A stretch of DNA of 64,000 nt from Lachnospiraceae bacterium KM106-2 (GCA_009731425.1 AP018794.1:4265501-4329500); one strand, 5' to 3'; counted from the stretch's first letter, positions 26,058 to 35,808 are shown. Notes: a model not told the origin generated them from the sequence alone. Numbers and translations: made by a program.

Positions 26058-28109
26058 ATGGGAGAACAATTGACTGTTGGATTTGTAGGAAATCCAAATT
26101 GTGGTAAGACAACATTGTTCAATGCGTACACAGGAGCAAAGTTAAAAGTTGCAAACTGGCCAGGGGTAACAGTAGAGAAAAAAGAAGGTGCAATGAGATA
26201 TCATGATAATCAATTTAAATTAGTTGATTTACCAGGTATTTATAGTTTGACTTCTTATACGATGGAAGAAAAATTATCTAGACAATACATATTAGAGGAT
26301 GAAGTGGATGTTATTGTTGATATCGCAGACGCGTCTTGTCTAGAAAGAAATCTTTATTTGACATTACAGCTGATCGAGTTAGGAAAGCCAGTTGTATTAG
26401 CGCTTAATATGATGGATATTGTTGAAGAGAGAGGAATGGAAATCGATCTTCACAGACTTCCAGAAATGCTTGGAATACCGGTAATCCCAGTATCTGCAAG
26501 AAGAAAAACTGGATTAGACATTTTAATGCATACGGTGGCCCATCATAAAGAGAAAATTCATGAGTGTGATTTTGAACATCATCATAAAAACAAAGAACAT
26601 AGTAAACATCGCCATAATCACCATAGTGAATATGCAGTTGTATATAGCGACGAGATTGAAGATAAAATTGATGAGTTGATCATTGCGTTAAAGAAACATG
26701 ATCCTAAAATGATAAATCCAAGATGGCATGCGATCAAATTACTAGAAGATGATGAAGAAATTAAAGAAAAAGTTGGAATAGATGTCAGTCATATTGTAGA
26801 TCGTAGTTATGAAACAGATATTATTAATCAGAAATATGATTTTATAGAAGAAATAATTGAAGAAGTATTAGTAAATAAAAATGAAAAAGAGCAAAAGACA
26901 GATAAAATTGATGCCGTATTAACACATTCCGTTTTTGGAGTTCCTATCTTTCTTGGAATTATGGCAGTGGTATTCTTCCTAACCTTTACGGTAGGTGATT
27001 TCCTAAAAGGATATTTTGAGCTTGCGATCGAAATGTTTGGATCAGGAGTTGCAGACTTGTTGCAGACACTTCATGTTGGAAGTGTGGTAGAGTCATTGAT
27101 CGTAGATGGTATCATAGCAGGAGTTGGCGGAATTCTTACTTTCCTTCCTAATATCTTTATTTTATTCCTTGCATTATCAATCTTAGAAGATAGCGGATAT
27201 ATGTCTCGTGTTGCTTATGTTATGGATGGTCTTATGGGACACCTCGGTTTGTCCGGACGAGCTTTCATTCCAATGTTATTAGGATTTGGATGCAGCGTAC
27301 CTGCTATTATGGCTTCCCGTGCATTAGAGGATGAGCATGATAGAAGAAAGACTATTTTAGTAACACCATTTATGTCTTGTAGTGCAAGACTTCCGATCTA
27401 TGTTTTGTTTTCACAGATGTTCTTTGGAAAATACGCTATGTTAGCAGCCTACTCGATGTATGTAGCAGGAATGGTCATTGCTATATTAATTGCGTTGATC
27501 ATGAAATTCATTGGCAAGAGTGAAAAAGAAAATACGTTATTGATCGAATTACCAGAATATAAGATGCCAAATGCAAGAACAATCTTTATCTATGTATGGG
27601 AAAAGGTTAAAGATTATTTAACAAAAGCAGGTACGACGATCTTTGTGGCATCGATCGTTGTATGGGTAATCATGAACTTTGGACCAACAGGTCTTGTAAC
27701 TGATATGAGTAAAAGTTTCGGAGCAGGGCTTGGTAGATTCTTAGTCCCTGTATTAGCACCAGCTGGATTAGGAATCTGGCAGATCGGTGTTGCATTGATT
27801 TCAGGACTTGCAGCAAAAGAAGTTGTTGTATCAAGTATGAGTGTCTTATATGGAATATCTAACATTAATTCTGCTAAAGGAATGAATCATTTAAGTGATC
27901 TGTTAGGACAGCAGGGATTTGGTGCAAAAAACGCTTATGCACTCATGTTATTCTGTTTATTATATTCTCCATGTGTGGCAGCGCTTGCTACTATGAAACG
28001 TGAATTGAAATCGGCAAAATGGACTGTATTTGCAATTGCATTTCAGATTTTAGTTGCATGGGGAGTTGCAACTTTATTTTATCAGATCGCATCAGCAATC
28101 ATTGGATAA
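26058..28109 (+). CDS. feoB: ferrous iron transporter FeoB with a histidine-rich insert
   Basis: The ~683-residue protein has an N-terminal G domain (GNPNCGKTT P-loop, DLPG, NMMD) and then a polytopic membrane part with the Gate and core regions. ATG 26058 is preferred, with GGAGGTAGC 9 bases upstream; GTG 26055 is also possible. Between the G domain and the helical spacer (residues ~163-190) there is an insert with eleven histidines mixed with Lys and Glu. This could bind Fe2+ or other metals on the cytoplasmic side, which is inference. FeoB imports Fe2+ under anaerobic conditions. The third gene of the operon follows 18 bases later. Confidence 0.95.
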   Translation: MGEQLTVGFVGNPNCGKTTLFNAYTGAKLKVANWPGVTVEKKEGAMRYHDNQFKLVDLPGIYSLTSYTMEEKLSRQYILEDEVDVIVDIADASCLERNLYLTLQLIELGKPVVLALNMMDIVEERGMEIDLHRLPEMLGIPVIPVSARRKTGLDILMHTVAHHKEKIHECDFEHHHKNKEHSKHRHNHHSEYAVVYSDEIEDKIDELIIALKKHDPKMINPRWHAIKLLEDDEEIKEKVGIDVSHIVDRSYETDIINQKYDFIEEIIEEVLVNKNEKEQKTDKIDAVLTHSVFGVPIFLGIMAVVFFLTFTVGDFLKGYFELAIEMFGSGVADLLQTLHVGSVVESLIVDGIIAGVGGILTFLPNIFILFLALSILEDSGYMSRVAYVMDGLMGHLGLSGRAFIPMLLGFGCSVPAIMASRALEDEHDRRKTILVTPFMSCSARLPIYVLFSQMFFGKYAMLAAYSMYVAGMVIAILIALIMKFIGKSEKENTLLIELPEYKMPNARTIFIYVWEKVKDYLTKAGTTIFVASIVVWVIMNFGPTGLVTDMSKSFGAGLGRFLVPVLAPAGLGIWQIGVALISGLAAKEVVVSSMSVLYGISNINSAKGMNHLSDLLGQQGFGAKNAYALMLFCLLYSPCVAALATMKRELKSAKWTVFAIAFQILVAWGVATLFYQIASAIIG

Positions 28110-28127
28110 AAGGAAGGAGTGAACGAG

Positions 28128-28274
28128 ATGATAGAATTTATAATTCTTTTTCTGATCGCAGCATATGCCGGATTTGTAATTACGAAGAAGGTTAAAGATA
28201 TTAAAAAAGGGAAGTATTGTTCCTGTGGCTGTGATAGTTGCACATCAAGTTCTAAATGTAAAAATATCAAGTAA
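28128..28274 (+). CDS. FeoB-associated Cys-rich membrane protein
   Basis: A 48-residue frame read by hand starts at ATG 28128 after AGGAAGGAGT. An N-terminal TM helix (residues 3-18) is followed by a lysine-rich stretch and CSCGCDSCTSSSKC. This matches the FeoB_associated family that commonly ends clostridial feo operons. Its role may be to act like FeoC, but this is not established. Confidence 0.85.
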   Translation: MIEFIILFLIAAYAGFVITKKVKDIKKGKYCSCGCDSCTSSSKCKNIK

Positions 28275-28341
28275 ATATCTTTTGAAAAAAGGAAATTTGC
28301 ATTACTTGTCTAATATAATATTGAGAAATAAACAAATGACG

Positions 28342-28370
28342 GGGTTTGTATCTAAAAAAGATGCAGACCC
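28342..28370 (+). terminator. possible terminator hairpin after the feo operon
   Basis: A 12-bp stem with two G-U pairs (28342-28353 with 28359-28370) and an A5 loop; only a short T-rich tail follows. The 239-base gap to dnaG shows no other gene. Confidence 0.45.
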
Positions 28371-28447
28371 TGTTTCTATAGCTTCAATTGCACGTATAAG
28401 AATAAAAATAATTCAAAGAATAAGAGTATGAAAAAAGGAGAAACGTG

Positions 28448-28476
28448 TTGAAATAAAGCTATTTGACTGTTAGTAT
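28448..28476 (+). promoter_or_regulatory. candidate promoter of the dnaG-rpoD operon
   Basis: TTGAAA (28448-28453), a 17-base spacer and TAGTAT (28471-28476), 38 bases before the dnaG start. Confidence 0.5.
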
Positions 28477-28513
28477 ATAAGTAAACAAAGAATTTGAAAT
28501 CTTGGGAGGAATT

Positions 28514-30289
28514 ATGTATTATCCAGAGGATGTAGTAGAAGAAGTAAGAAGTCGGAACGATATAGTAGATGTTATTTCTTCCTATGTTAAGCTGAAACGA
28601 AGCGGAAGTAATTACATGGGACTATGTCCGTTCCACAATGAAAAGTCACCTTCCTTTAGCGTAAGTCCGAATAAGCAGATGTATCACTGCTTTGGCTGTG
28701 GAGTTGGTGGCAATGTATTTACCTTTGTCATGGAATATGAAAATTATACTTTTGTAGAAGCATTAAAAGTACTTGCAGAACGAGCGGGTGTGCAGCTTCC
28801 GGAACGAGAGTTTTCACCAGAAGAGAAGCGACAGGCAGATTTACGGACCAGAATTCTAGAAGTGAATAAATTGGCTGCAAAGTATTTTTACTATCAGTTG
28901 AAATCAGAGCGTGGGCAGCAAGCTTACTCCTACTTGATCAATCGTGAGTTATCCGATCAGACAATTAATCAGTTTGGGTTAGGTTATTCCAATAAGTTTA
29001 GTAACGATCTATATGAATATTTAAAGCAATCCGGTTATGATGACGGATTACTTGCACAGTCAGGATTAATCTCTATGGATGAGGTGCGAGGAGCTCATGA
29101 TAAGTTTTGGAATCGTGTTATGTATCCGATCATGGACGTGAATAATCGGGTCATTGGATTTGGCGGACGCGTCATGGGGGATGGAATGCCAAAATACCTG
29201 AATTCACCAGAGACCAAAGTGTTTGATAAGAGTCGAAATCTATATGGACTAAATTTAGCAAGATTGAGTCGTAAGAAGAATCTGATCATATGTGAAGGAT
29301 ATATGGATGTGATCGCGCTACATCAGGCAGGTTTTAATAATGCAGTAGCCTCACTTGGTACTGCGCTTACTGGGTTACAGGCCAATTTAATGAAGCGATA
29401 CACCGATGAAGTCTTAATCTGCTATGACAGTGATGGTGCCGGAGTTAAGGCCGCACTTCGTGCAATTCCGATATTAAAAGAAGCAGGCCTTTCTGCGAAA
29501 GTGATCAATATGCGTCCGTATAAAGATCCAGATGAATTTATCAAAGCATTAGGTGCAGATGAGTTTGGAAAACGAATTGAGCAAGCTTCTAATAGTTTTT
29601 ATTATGAGATTGAAATGCTAGAGAATAATTATGATCTGTCCGATCCAGAACTTAAAACGAAATTCTTTAATGATGTCGCGAAAAAACTACTAGTATTTAG
29701 GGAAGAAATAGAACGTAATAATTACATTGAAGCAATTGCAAAAAAATATAATATTGGATATGATAATTTAAGGAAGCTTGTTAATAAATTTGGTGCACAG
29801 ATTGCTTATAATCCGGATTATGAACCACGGAAACGTGAGACAAATCTGAATAAGAAGAAAAAGACAGAGGATGGGATGAAACAGTCTCAAAAGATTCTGC
29901 TTACATGGCTGATAGAAGATACAACATTGTTTGAGAAACTATCAGGAGTCTTGTCACCAAAAGATTTTATCGAACCATTATATCACTCTGTCGCAAAGAT
30001 GCTCTTTGAGCAGTATGAGGCGACACATGAAGTGATACCTGCAAAGATCATTAATTTCTTTGAAAGTAAAGAAGAGCAGAATGAGGTGGCTTCTTTATTT
30101 AATACGTCGTTGCAGGAAGAAATGAATGAAGCTGAGAGAGAGAAGGCTCTCAATGAAACCGTTTACCGAATCAAAAAACATAGTCTCGATTATGCAAGTA
30201 AGAATGTGACGAGCATTGATGAACTACAACAGATTATCAAAGAACAGTCAGACTTACAGAAATTGCATATTTCTTTGAATCGTGGATAG
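28514..30289 (+). CDS. dnaG: DNA primase
   Basis: The start is ATG 28514 with GGAGGA at 28505-28510, giving 591 residues. The CHC2 zinc finger is seen as LCPFHNEKSPSF...YHCFGCGVGGN. The catalytic TOPRIM domain follows with IICEGYMDVIAL and YDSDGAG, and a C-terminal DnaB-interaction region ends the protein. It makes RNA primers at the replication fork. The dnaG-rpoD pair is the classic macromolecular-synthesis arrangement. rpoD begins 33 bases downstream without a terminator. Confidence 0.96.
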   Translation: MYYPEDVVEEVRSRNDIVDVISSYVKLKRSGSNYMGLCPFHNEKSPSFSVSPNKQMYHCFGCGVGGNVFTFVMEYENYTFVEALKVLAERAGVQLPEREFSPEEKRQADLRTRILEVNKLAAKYFYYQLKSERGQQAYSYLINRELSDQTINQFGLGYSNKFSNDLYEYLKQSGYDDGLLAQSGLISMDEVRGAHDKFWNRVMYPIMDVNNRVIGFGGRVMGDGMPKYLNSPETKVFDKSRNLYGLNLARLSRKKNLIICEGYMDVIALHQAGFNNAVASLGTALTGLQANLMKRYTDEVLICYDSDGAGVKAALRAIPILKEAGLSAKVINMRPYKDPDEFIKALGADEFGKRIEQASNSFYYEIEMLENNYDLSDPELKTKFFNDVAKKLLVFREEIERNNYIEAIAKKYNIGYDNLRKLVNKFGAQIAYNPDYEPRKRETNLNKKKKTEDGMKQSQKILLTWLIEDTTLFEKLSGVLSPKDFIEPLYHSVAKMLFEQYEATHEVIPAKIINFFESKEEQNEVASLFNTSLQEEMNEAEREKALNETVYRIKKHSLDYASKNVTSIDELQQIIKEQSDLQKLHISLNRG

Positions 30290-30322
30290 AATATTAAAAG
30301 ATTAGGAAAAGGATGGTTTTGA

Positions 30323-31414
30323 ATGGACGAAAATGTAGCAAAATTTTCTGCAAAACTTAAGGAATTACTGGATTTTGCAAAGAAAAAAAAGAATGTATTG
30401 GAGTTTCAGGAAATTAACGACTTTTTTGCAGATATGGAATTAGCTCCTGTCCAAATCGAAAAGATTTATGAATATTTAGAGTCTCACAATGTAGATATCC
30501 TACGTATGGAAACGGATGATCTGGATTTGGATGACATAGAAGAAGAGGATTTAGAGAATATTGATTTAAGTGTACCAGAAGGTGTCAGTATTGAAGATCC
30601 TGTTCGTATGTATTTAAAGGAAATTGGTAAAGTGCCTCTTCTTACAGCACAAGAGGAGATCAAACTTGCCAAAGCTATGGAGAAGGGTGATCCTGCTGCA
30701 AGAAAACGTCTTGCGGAAGCCAATCTTCGTCTAGTAGTCAGTATTGCCAAACGATATGTGGGACGTGGAATGCTTTTCCTTGATTTGATTCAGGAAGGCA
30801 ACTTAGGACTAATCAAAGCAGTAGAAAAGTTTGATTATACAAAAGGATATAAGTTCAGTACCTATGCAACTTGGTGGATCCGTCAAGCGATCACAAGAGC
30901 GATCGCCGATCAGGCAAGAACCATCAGAATTCCTGTGCATATGGTGGAGACAATTAATAAACTGATACGAATTCAAAGACAGTTATTGCAGGAACTAGGA
31001 AGGGAACCGACTCCTGAGGAGATAGCTAAAAAGATGCATCTCCCACCAGAGCGTGTTCGTGAAATCCAGAAGATCAGTCAAGAACCCGTATCACTAGAGA
31101 CACCAATTGGTGAAGAAGAAGATAGTCATCTTGGTGATTTTATTCAAGATGATAATATGCCGGTTCCTGCTGAGGCAGCAGCATTTACGTTGTTACAAGA
31201 GCAGCTAGTCGATGTGCTTTCTACTTTAACAGATCGAGAGCAGAAAGTATTACGTCTTCGTTTTGGCTTGGATGATGGAAGAGCAAGAACGTTAGAGGAA
31301 GTCGGCAAAGAGTTCAATGTTACGAGAGAACGAATCAGACAAATTGAAGCAAAAGCGCTTCGCAAGCTGAGACATCCAAGTCGAAGCCGAAAACTAAAAG
31401 ATTATTTAGAGTGA
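30323..31414 (+). CDS. rpoD: primary RNA polymerase sigma factor (sigma-70/sigma-A)
   Basis: At 363 residues this is the short Firmicute form. A region 1.1-like N-terminus, region 1.2 (DPVRMYLKEIG), region 2 (RLVVSIAKRYVGRGM and the FSTYATWWIRQAI -10-binding helix), region 3 and region 4 (ERIRQIEAKALRKLRHPSR -35-binding HTH) are all present. It directs core polymerase to housekeeping promoters of the TTGACA/TATAAT type seen throughout the window. AAAAGGATGG precedes the ATG. Confidence 0.97.
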   Translation: MDENVAKFSAKLKELLDFAKKKKNVLEFQEINDFFADMELAPVQIEKIYEYLESHNVDILRMETDDLDLDDIEEEDLENIDLSVPEGVSIEDPVRMYLKEIGKVPLLTAQEEIKLAKAMEKGDPAARKRLAEANLRLVVSIAKRYVGRGMLFLDLIQEGNLGLIKAVEKFDYTKGYKFSTYATWWIRQAITRAIADQARTIRIPVHMVETINKLIRIQRQLLQELGREPTPEEIAKKMHLPPERVREIQKISQEPVSLETPIGEEEDSHLGDFIQDDNMPVPAEAAAFTLLQEQLVDVLSTLTDREQKVLRLRFGLDDGRARTLEEVGKEFNVTRERIRQIEAKALRKLRHPSRSRKLKDYLE

Positions 31415-31430
31415 TTTAGAATAAAAGGAA

Positions 31431-31473
31431 TGTCTCAAAGTAGACGGAAAGAGCTATTTTGAGGCACTTTTTT
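31431..31473 (+). terminator. terminator after rpoD
   Basis: A 13-bp stem (31431-31443 with 31454-31466, including G-U pairs) is followed by CTTTTTT. Read-through into trmK, which starts 16 bases later, is possible. Confidence 0.75.
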
Positions 31474-31488
31474 CTATTTGGAGGAAAA

Positions 31489-32184
31489 ATGCAGTTATCA
31501 GATCGTTTACAAAGAGTGGCAAACCATGTTACACCAGGTGGAAGAGTTGCCGATATTGGATGTGACCACGCCTATACATCCATTTACATGATAAAGAATA
31601 AAATTGCGACAAGCGTGATCGCAATGGATATCAATAAAGGACCATTAGAGAAAGCAAAGAGCAATATTATGAGTGCGGGGCTTTGTGATGTGATCACTAC
31701 AAGACTAAGCAATGGAGCGAAAGAACTCAATGTCGGTGAAGTAGACCGAATCGTTATCTCTGGAATGGGTGGAATCCTGATGAAAACAATCTTATCCGAC
31801 CGACCAGATGTAGTAGCGGATGTGAAGGAATTAGTGCTTCAGCCTCAATCAGAGATTGCTATGTTAAGAGAATATCTTCATTCCATTGGATATCAAATCG
31901 TCCAAGAAGATATGTTAATCGACGAAGGAAAGTATTATACTATTATTAAAGCCATCCATGGAACAGAAAGTTATGAGAAAGAAATTTTCTATTTATATGG
32001 AAAACAATTATTAGAATCGAGACATCCAATCTTAAAGAAATTCTTAGAAAAAGAACTGAATAAGAAGGATGTTATTATGGAACGCCTTAAGGCACAGAAC
32101 AGCGAGCATGCAAGAAAGCGTTTGGCTGAAGTTGTAGTCGAAAGGGCAAAAATAAAAGAGGGATTAGAATATTATGATTTGTAG
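31489..32184 (+). CDS. trmK: tRNA (adenine(22)-N(1))-methyltransferase
   Basis: The start is ATG 31489 with GGAGGAAAA just upstream; the in-frame extension to 31459 falls in the rpoD terminator. The 231-residue SAM-dependent enzyme has VADIGCDHAYTSIYM as motif I, an MDINKGPLEKA motif II and the ISGMGGILM segment typical of TrmK/YqfN. It methylates A22 in the D-loop of tRNA. It overlaps the Nif3-like gene by 11 bases, as in Bacillus yqfN-yqfO. Confidence 0.93.
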   Translation: MQLSDRLQRVANHVTPGGRVADIGCDHAYTSIYMIKNKIATSVIAMDINKGPLEKAKSNIMSAGLCDVITTRLSNGAKELNVGEVDRIVISGMGGILMKTILSDRPDVVADVKELVLQPQSEIAMLREYLHSIGYQIVQEDMLIDEGKYYTIIKAIHGTESYEKEIFYLYGKQLLESRHPILKKFLEKELNKKDVIMERLKAQNSEHARKRLAEVVVERAKIKEGLEYYDL

Positions 32185-33295
32185 AGAGATTATTAATAGT
32201 TTAGAACAGCTTGCACCAGCAAGATATGCAGAAAGTTTTGATAACGTAGGTTTATTGGTAGGTCATAAGGAGAAGCAAGTAAGCAAGATCATGCTTGCTT
32301 TGGATGCCAGTGAAGATGTCATTGACCAGTGTGTGGAACAGAAAGTTGATCTTTTGATCACTCATCATCCGATTATATTCTCACCGTTAAAGAGATTGAA
32401 CTGGGATGATCTGAATGCAAGAAGAGTTATGAAATTACTTGAAAATAATATCGCCTGCTATGCGATACATACCAATTTTGATATCAAAGTTATGGCGGAG
32501 GAGGCTGCTAGAAAGTTAAATCTTTCGAATCCTCAGATTTTACAAGTAACTCATGTCCAAAAGTATAAAAAACTGGTTGTTTATGTACCTACAGATAGTG
32601 TAGATAAGGTACGTGCGGCTATGACACATGAAGGTGCTGGATTCATCGGTAATTATTCACATTGCACATTTGGGGCAAAAGGAACGGGATCCTTTAAGCC
32701 ATTAGAAGGAACGAATCCTTATATCGGAAAACAGGATGAACTCACATTTACGGATGAAGTTAGATTAGAGACAATTGTAAAAGAAGAAGATTTGAATCGT
32801 ACGATTCAGGCAATGCTTCGCGTGCACCCATACGAAGAAGTTGCATATGATATATACAACCTTGAAAATGAAGTTCAATGTGAAGGTATCGGAAGATATG
32901 GTTATTTGAAAAACGATATGACGTTATCAGATCTTGTTAATATCGTAAAAAATCAGTTTGGTGTATCAAAGGTAAAAGTGTGGGGAGATGTTAACCGAAA
33001 GGTTGCTTCTGTTGCTATTTCACCTGGTGCCGGAAAGAGTATGATCAAGGATGCTAAGAAAGCAAAGGTAGATGTATTTATCACAGGTGATATTGATCAC
33101 CACGAAGCGCTCGACTGTGTGGAAGAAGGCCTAATGATCATCGATGCTGGCCATTTTGGAACTGAGTATTTCATGGTTGATATCGTAAAAGAATATTTAA
33201 AGAAATTCTTCGCATCTTATACACAAGAAGAAGGTGTTTACTCAGGTGTGGAAATTTTAGTTGCAAATGAAAAGGAACCATTTACGATTCTATAG
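32174..33295 (+). CDS. Nif3-like dinuclear metal centre protein (YqfO type)
   Basis: The 373 residues have the Nif3 domain split by an inserted PII-like/CutA-like domain (~125-225), as in Bacillus YqfO. The metal-ligand cluster is visible as ITHHPIIFSP near residue 62, the AIHTNFD motif, and GDIDHHEA with DAGHFGTE near the end. GTP cyclohydrolase I type 2 is the usual automated label, but the biochemical role is unsettled. Translation is coupled to trmK by the 11-base overlap. Confidence 0.92.
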   Translation: MICREIINSLEQLAPARYAESFDNVGLLVGHKEKQVSKIMLALDASEDVIDQCVEQKVDLLITHHPIIFSPLKRLNWDDLNARRVMKLLENNIACYAIHTNFDIKVMAEEAARKLNLSNPQILQVTHVQKYKKLVVYVPTDSVDKVRAAMTHEGAGFIGNYSHCTFGAKGTGSFKPLEGTNPYIGKQDELTFTDEVRLETIVKEEDLNRTIQAMLRVHPYEEVAYDIYNLENEVQCEGIGRYGYLKNDMTLSDLVNIVKNQFGVSKVKVWGDVNRKVASVAISPGAGKSMIKDAKKAKVDVFITGDIDHHEALDCVEEGLMIIDAGHFGTEYFMVDIVKEYLKKFFASYTQEEGVYSGVEILVANEKEPFTIL

Positions 33296-33334
33296 TTATG
33301 AAAGCCATGTAAATATGGTGAAGGAGAGAAGATT

Positions 33335-34999
33335 ATGGAAGATAAGATAAATGTTGAAATCAAAGGGGTTATCAGAGAGTTTGATAAAGGGGTAACCTTA
33401 CTGACAATAAGTCAAGAATATAAGGATCAATACGAAAATGATATCATGCTTGCCATGGTAAATAATAAATTAAGAGAACTGCATGAAAAGCTAGATTCCA
33501 ATTGTAAGCTGGAGTTTTTAACTACCAAGGATACCAATGGACATAAGACTTATATCAGAGGTATGATTTTATTGATGTTAAAAGCAATGTATCATGAGAT
33601 CGGCCGTAGCAAGATCGAAAAGATTGGTGTAGAATATGCAATTGGTTCGGGAATTTACTGCACTTTAGAGGGAGAGTGTAAACTGACTCAGCCAATACTT
33701 GATCAAGTAAAAAACAGGATGCAAGAAATGGTAGAAGCAGATCTTCCAATCTGTAAAATGACAATTGGGACAGATGAGGCCGTGAAATTGTTTGGAGATC
33801 TTGGTATGACAGATAAAGAACAGTTATTTGGCTATCGTCGTGTCTCAAAGACAAATATTTATGACCTAGATGGTTTCAAGGACTATTTTTATGGATATAT
33901 GCCAGTCAGTACAGGAAGTCTAAAATACTTCGATCTGTTCTTGCATAAGGATGGATTTATTCTGCAATTGCCAAAGATGATAACGCCAAAAGTATTGAAT
34001 GTCTATAAGCCAAGTCCAAAGTTATTTGATACCATGCATGCAACTAATGAATGGGGAAAAATGATTGAGATCGATACCGTTGGTGCTCTTAATAATGCTA
34101 TCTCTACAGGGAACGTCAATGAATTGATCCTTGTTCAGGAAGCATTTCAAGAGAAACAGATTGCAAAGATCGCGGAACAGATCGTAAATGAAAAAGACAA
34201 GAAATTTATTATGATCGCAGGTCCAAGTTCTTCTGGTAAAACAACATTTTCTCATCGTCTCTCCATCCAGCTTCGTACCTTTGGTTTGAAGCCACATCCA
34301 ATTGCGCTGGATGATTATTTTGTTAACCGTGATCAGACTCCAAGAGATGAGAATGGAGAATACAATTTTGAGTGTTTAGAAGCAATTGATGTCAAGCAGT
34401 TTAATCAAGATATGATTGATTTATTAAACGGTAAGACAGTAGAACTACCTACCTATAATTTTAAATTAGGGAAGAGAGAATACCGTGGAAATTATAAGAC
34501 ATTAGGTCCGGATGATGTTCTTGTAATAGAAGGAATTCATGGATTAAATGATCAGCTTTCTTATGCACTTCCTAAGGAAAGTAAGTTTAAGATTTATATT
34601 AGTGCGTTGACACAGCTTAATATAGATGAGCACAATCGAATTCCAACTACGGATGGAAGATTGATTCGAAGAATGGTGCGTGATGCAAGAACAAGAGGTA
34701 CCTCAGCACAGAGTACGATTCGAATGTGGCCGAGTGTCAGAAGAGGAGAAGAAAGATATATCTTTCCATTTCAAGAGCAGGCAGATGTTATGTTTAACTC
34801 GGCTATGATCTATGAACTTGCCATGTTAAAGCAGTACGCGGAACCAATTTTGTTTCACATTCCAAAGGATTCTGCAGAATATGTAGAGGCAAAACGGTTA
34901 CTTAAATTTTTAGATTATTTTATCACAGTAAGTAGTGAGGAAGTACCACATAATTCAATCCTAAGAGAATTTGTGGGTGGAAGTTGTTTTAACGTATAA
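33335..34999 (+). CDS. uridine kinase-like nucleoside kinase with N-terminal TGS/ThrRS-like region
   Basis: The 554 residues split into an N-terminal region (~1-240) resembling the TGS and second-additional domains of threonyl-tRNA synthetase and a C-terminal phosphoribulokinase/uridine-kinase domain. The Walker A is AGPSSSGKTTFS, followed by PIALDDYFVNRDQTPRD and the VIEGIHGLND Walker B region. This fused form is common in Clostridia. It probably phosphorylates a nucleoside, but the substrate and the purpose of the N-terminal part are unknown. AAGGAGAGAAG precedes the ATG. A strong terminator follows. Confidence 0.88.
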   Translation: MEDKINVEIKGVIREFDKGVTLLTISQEYKDQYENDIMLAMVNNKLRELHEKLDSNCKLEFLTTKDTNGHKTYIRGMILLMLKAMYHEIGRSKIEKIGVEYAIGSGIYCTLEGECKLTQPILDQVKNRMQEMVEADLPICKMTIGTDEAVKLFGDLGMTDKEQLFGYRRVSKTNIYDLDGFKDYFYGYMPVSTGSLKYFDLFLHKDGFILQLPKMITPKVLNVYKPSPKLFDTMHATNEWGKMIEIDTVGALNNAISTGNVNELILVQEAFQEKQIAKIAEQIVNEKDKKFIMIAGPSSSGKTTFSHRLSIQLRTFGLKPHPIALDDYFVNRDQTPRDENGEYNFECLEAIDVKQFNQDMIDLLNGKTVELPTYNFKLGKREYRGNYKTLGPDDVLVIEGIHGLNDQLSYALPKESKFKIYISALTQLNIDEHNRIPTTDGRLIRRMVRDARTRGTSAQSTIRMWPSVRRGEERYIFPFQEQADVMFNSAMIYELAMLKQYAEPILFHIPKDSAEYVEAKRLLKFLDYFITVSSEEVPHNSILREFVGGSCFNV

Positions 35000-35010
35000 T
35001 GAAAAACACT

Positions 35011-35041
35011 AAAAAAGGTATCGCAAAGCGATACCTTTTTT
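35011..35041. terminator. strong terminator after the nucleoside kinase gene
   Basis: A perfect stem AAAAAAGGTATCGC with its complement around an AAA loop ends in a T7 run. The A-rich left arm also allows termination of the leftward RNase P transcript. Confidence 0.92.
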
Positions 35042-35118
35042 CTCTTTTGTATCTTTATTCTTTTTTCATAAGTACTTTTCATATATCAACGATATATATG
35101 TATAATTATCTTTTGTAT

Positions 35119-35465
35119 GTGAGTGACACTATAAGCCGAGTTCTGTATTAAATGATCATCTATCTCGACCTAATGTTACCACTAGGCTCTAGCGACCTAC
35201 CCTAAAGCACGACGGGCCGTCGTATTACTTCAAATTCGGTCTTGCTTCGAGTGGGGTTTACATGTGCCCTGCTTGTTACCAAACAGGCGGTGGTCTCTTA
35301 AACCGCCTTTCCACCCTTACCGGTTAAACCGGCGGTATATTTCTGTTGCACTATCCTTAGAGTCGCCTCTACCGGACGTTATCCGGCACCCTGCCCTATG
35401 AAGCTCGGACTTTCCTCACCTATGACTTTTCAGTACTAATAGGCGCGATCATTTGTGTTACTCAC
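35119..35465 (-). ncRNA. rnpB: RNase P RNA
   Basis: On the minus strand the conserved GAGGAAAGTCCGAGCTTC near the 5' end, the GCAGGGTGCCGG/CCGG hairpin and the closing ACAGAACTCGGCTTATAG are all present. P1 forms between GTGAGTAACAC (35465-35455) and GTGTCACTCAC (35129-35119), giving ends to within a few bases and a length of about 347 nt. The RNA is the catalytic subunit that matures tRNA 5' ends. It has its own consensus-like promoter. Confidence 0.95.
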
Positions 35466-35472
35466 GCTTTGT

Positions 35473-35501
35473 ATTTTATCATCCTTTTTGTCGTAATGCA
35501 A
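35473..35501 (-). promoter_or_regulatory. promoter of rnpB
   Basis: Minus strand: TTGCAT (35501-35496), a 17-base spacer and TAAAAT (35478-35473), 8 bases from the predicted RNA 5' end. Confidence 0.8.
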
Positions 35502-35679
35502 GAAAAATAAAATGGAAAGAAAAGGAATAAAATGGATATAGGAACACAAAATTTATTAAGTTTATTTTGAAATAAAAAATAATTTCTAAAATTTTACAAC
35601 AGTTTATGAATATTATTCATTTTCTATCATATACATAAAAAGGTAGGATATTTCTTAAGATCAATTACATATCTAATCT

Positions 35680-35735
35680 GAAAAGTTATGCAGCTATGGG
35701 TGGTACAAGCATACCAGATGGCTATATTTAACTTC
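35680..35735 (+). other. candidate structured 5' leader upstream of the orphan gene at 35809
   Basis: In the 300-base gap after rnpB, nested pairings can be drawn: GAA..AGTTA (from 35680) with TAACTTC (35729-35735), an inner AGCTA/TGGCT pair, and a TGGTA/TACCA hairpin (35701-35705 with 35712-35716). A following ACCC could pair with GGGT. I cannot assign a known riboswitch class. The rest of 35502-35679 is A/T-rich and shows nothing. Confidence 0.3.
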
Positions 35736-35808
35736 AAGTAACGATACCCAAAAAATAATGTAGTCATAACATCTATATGGCTAATAATCAAGACGAAGGA
35801 GGAGAGGT

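Noticed and set aside
35640..35800. Known riboswitch classes (c-di-GMP, purine, THF, fluoride, preQ1)
   Set aside because: None of the conserved core words fit; kept only as an unassigned structured leader.
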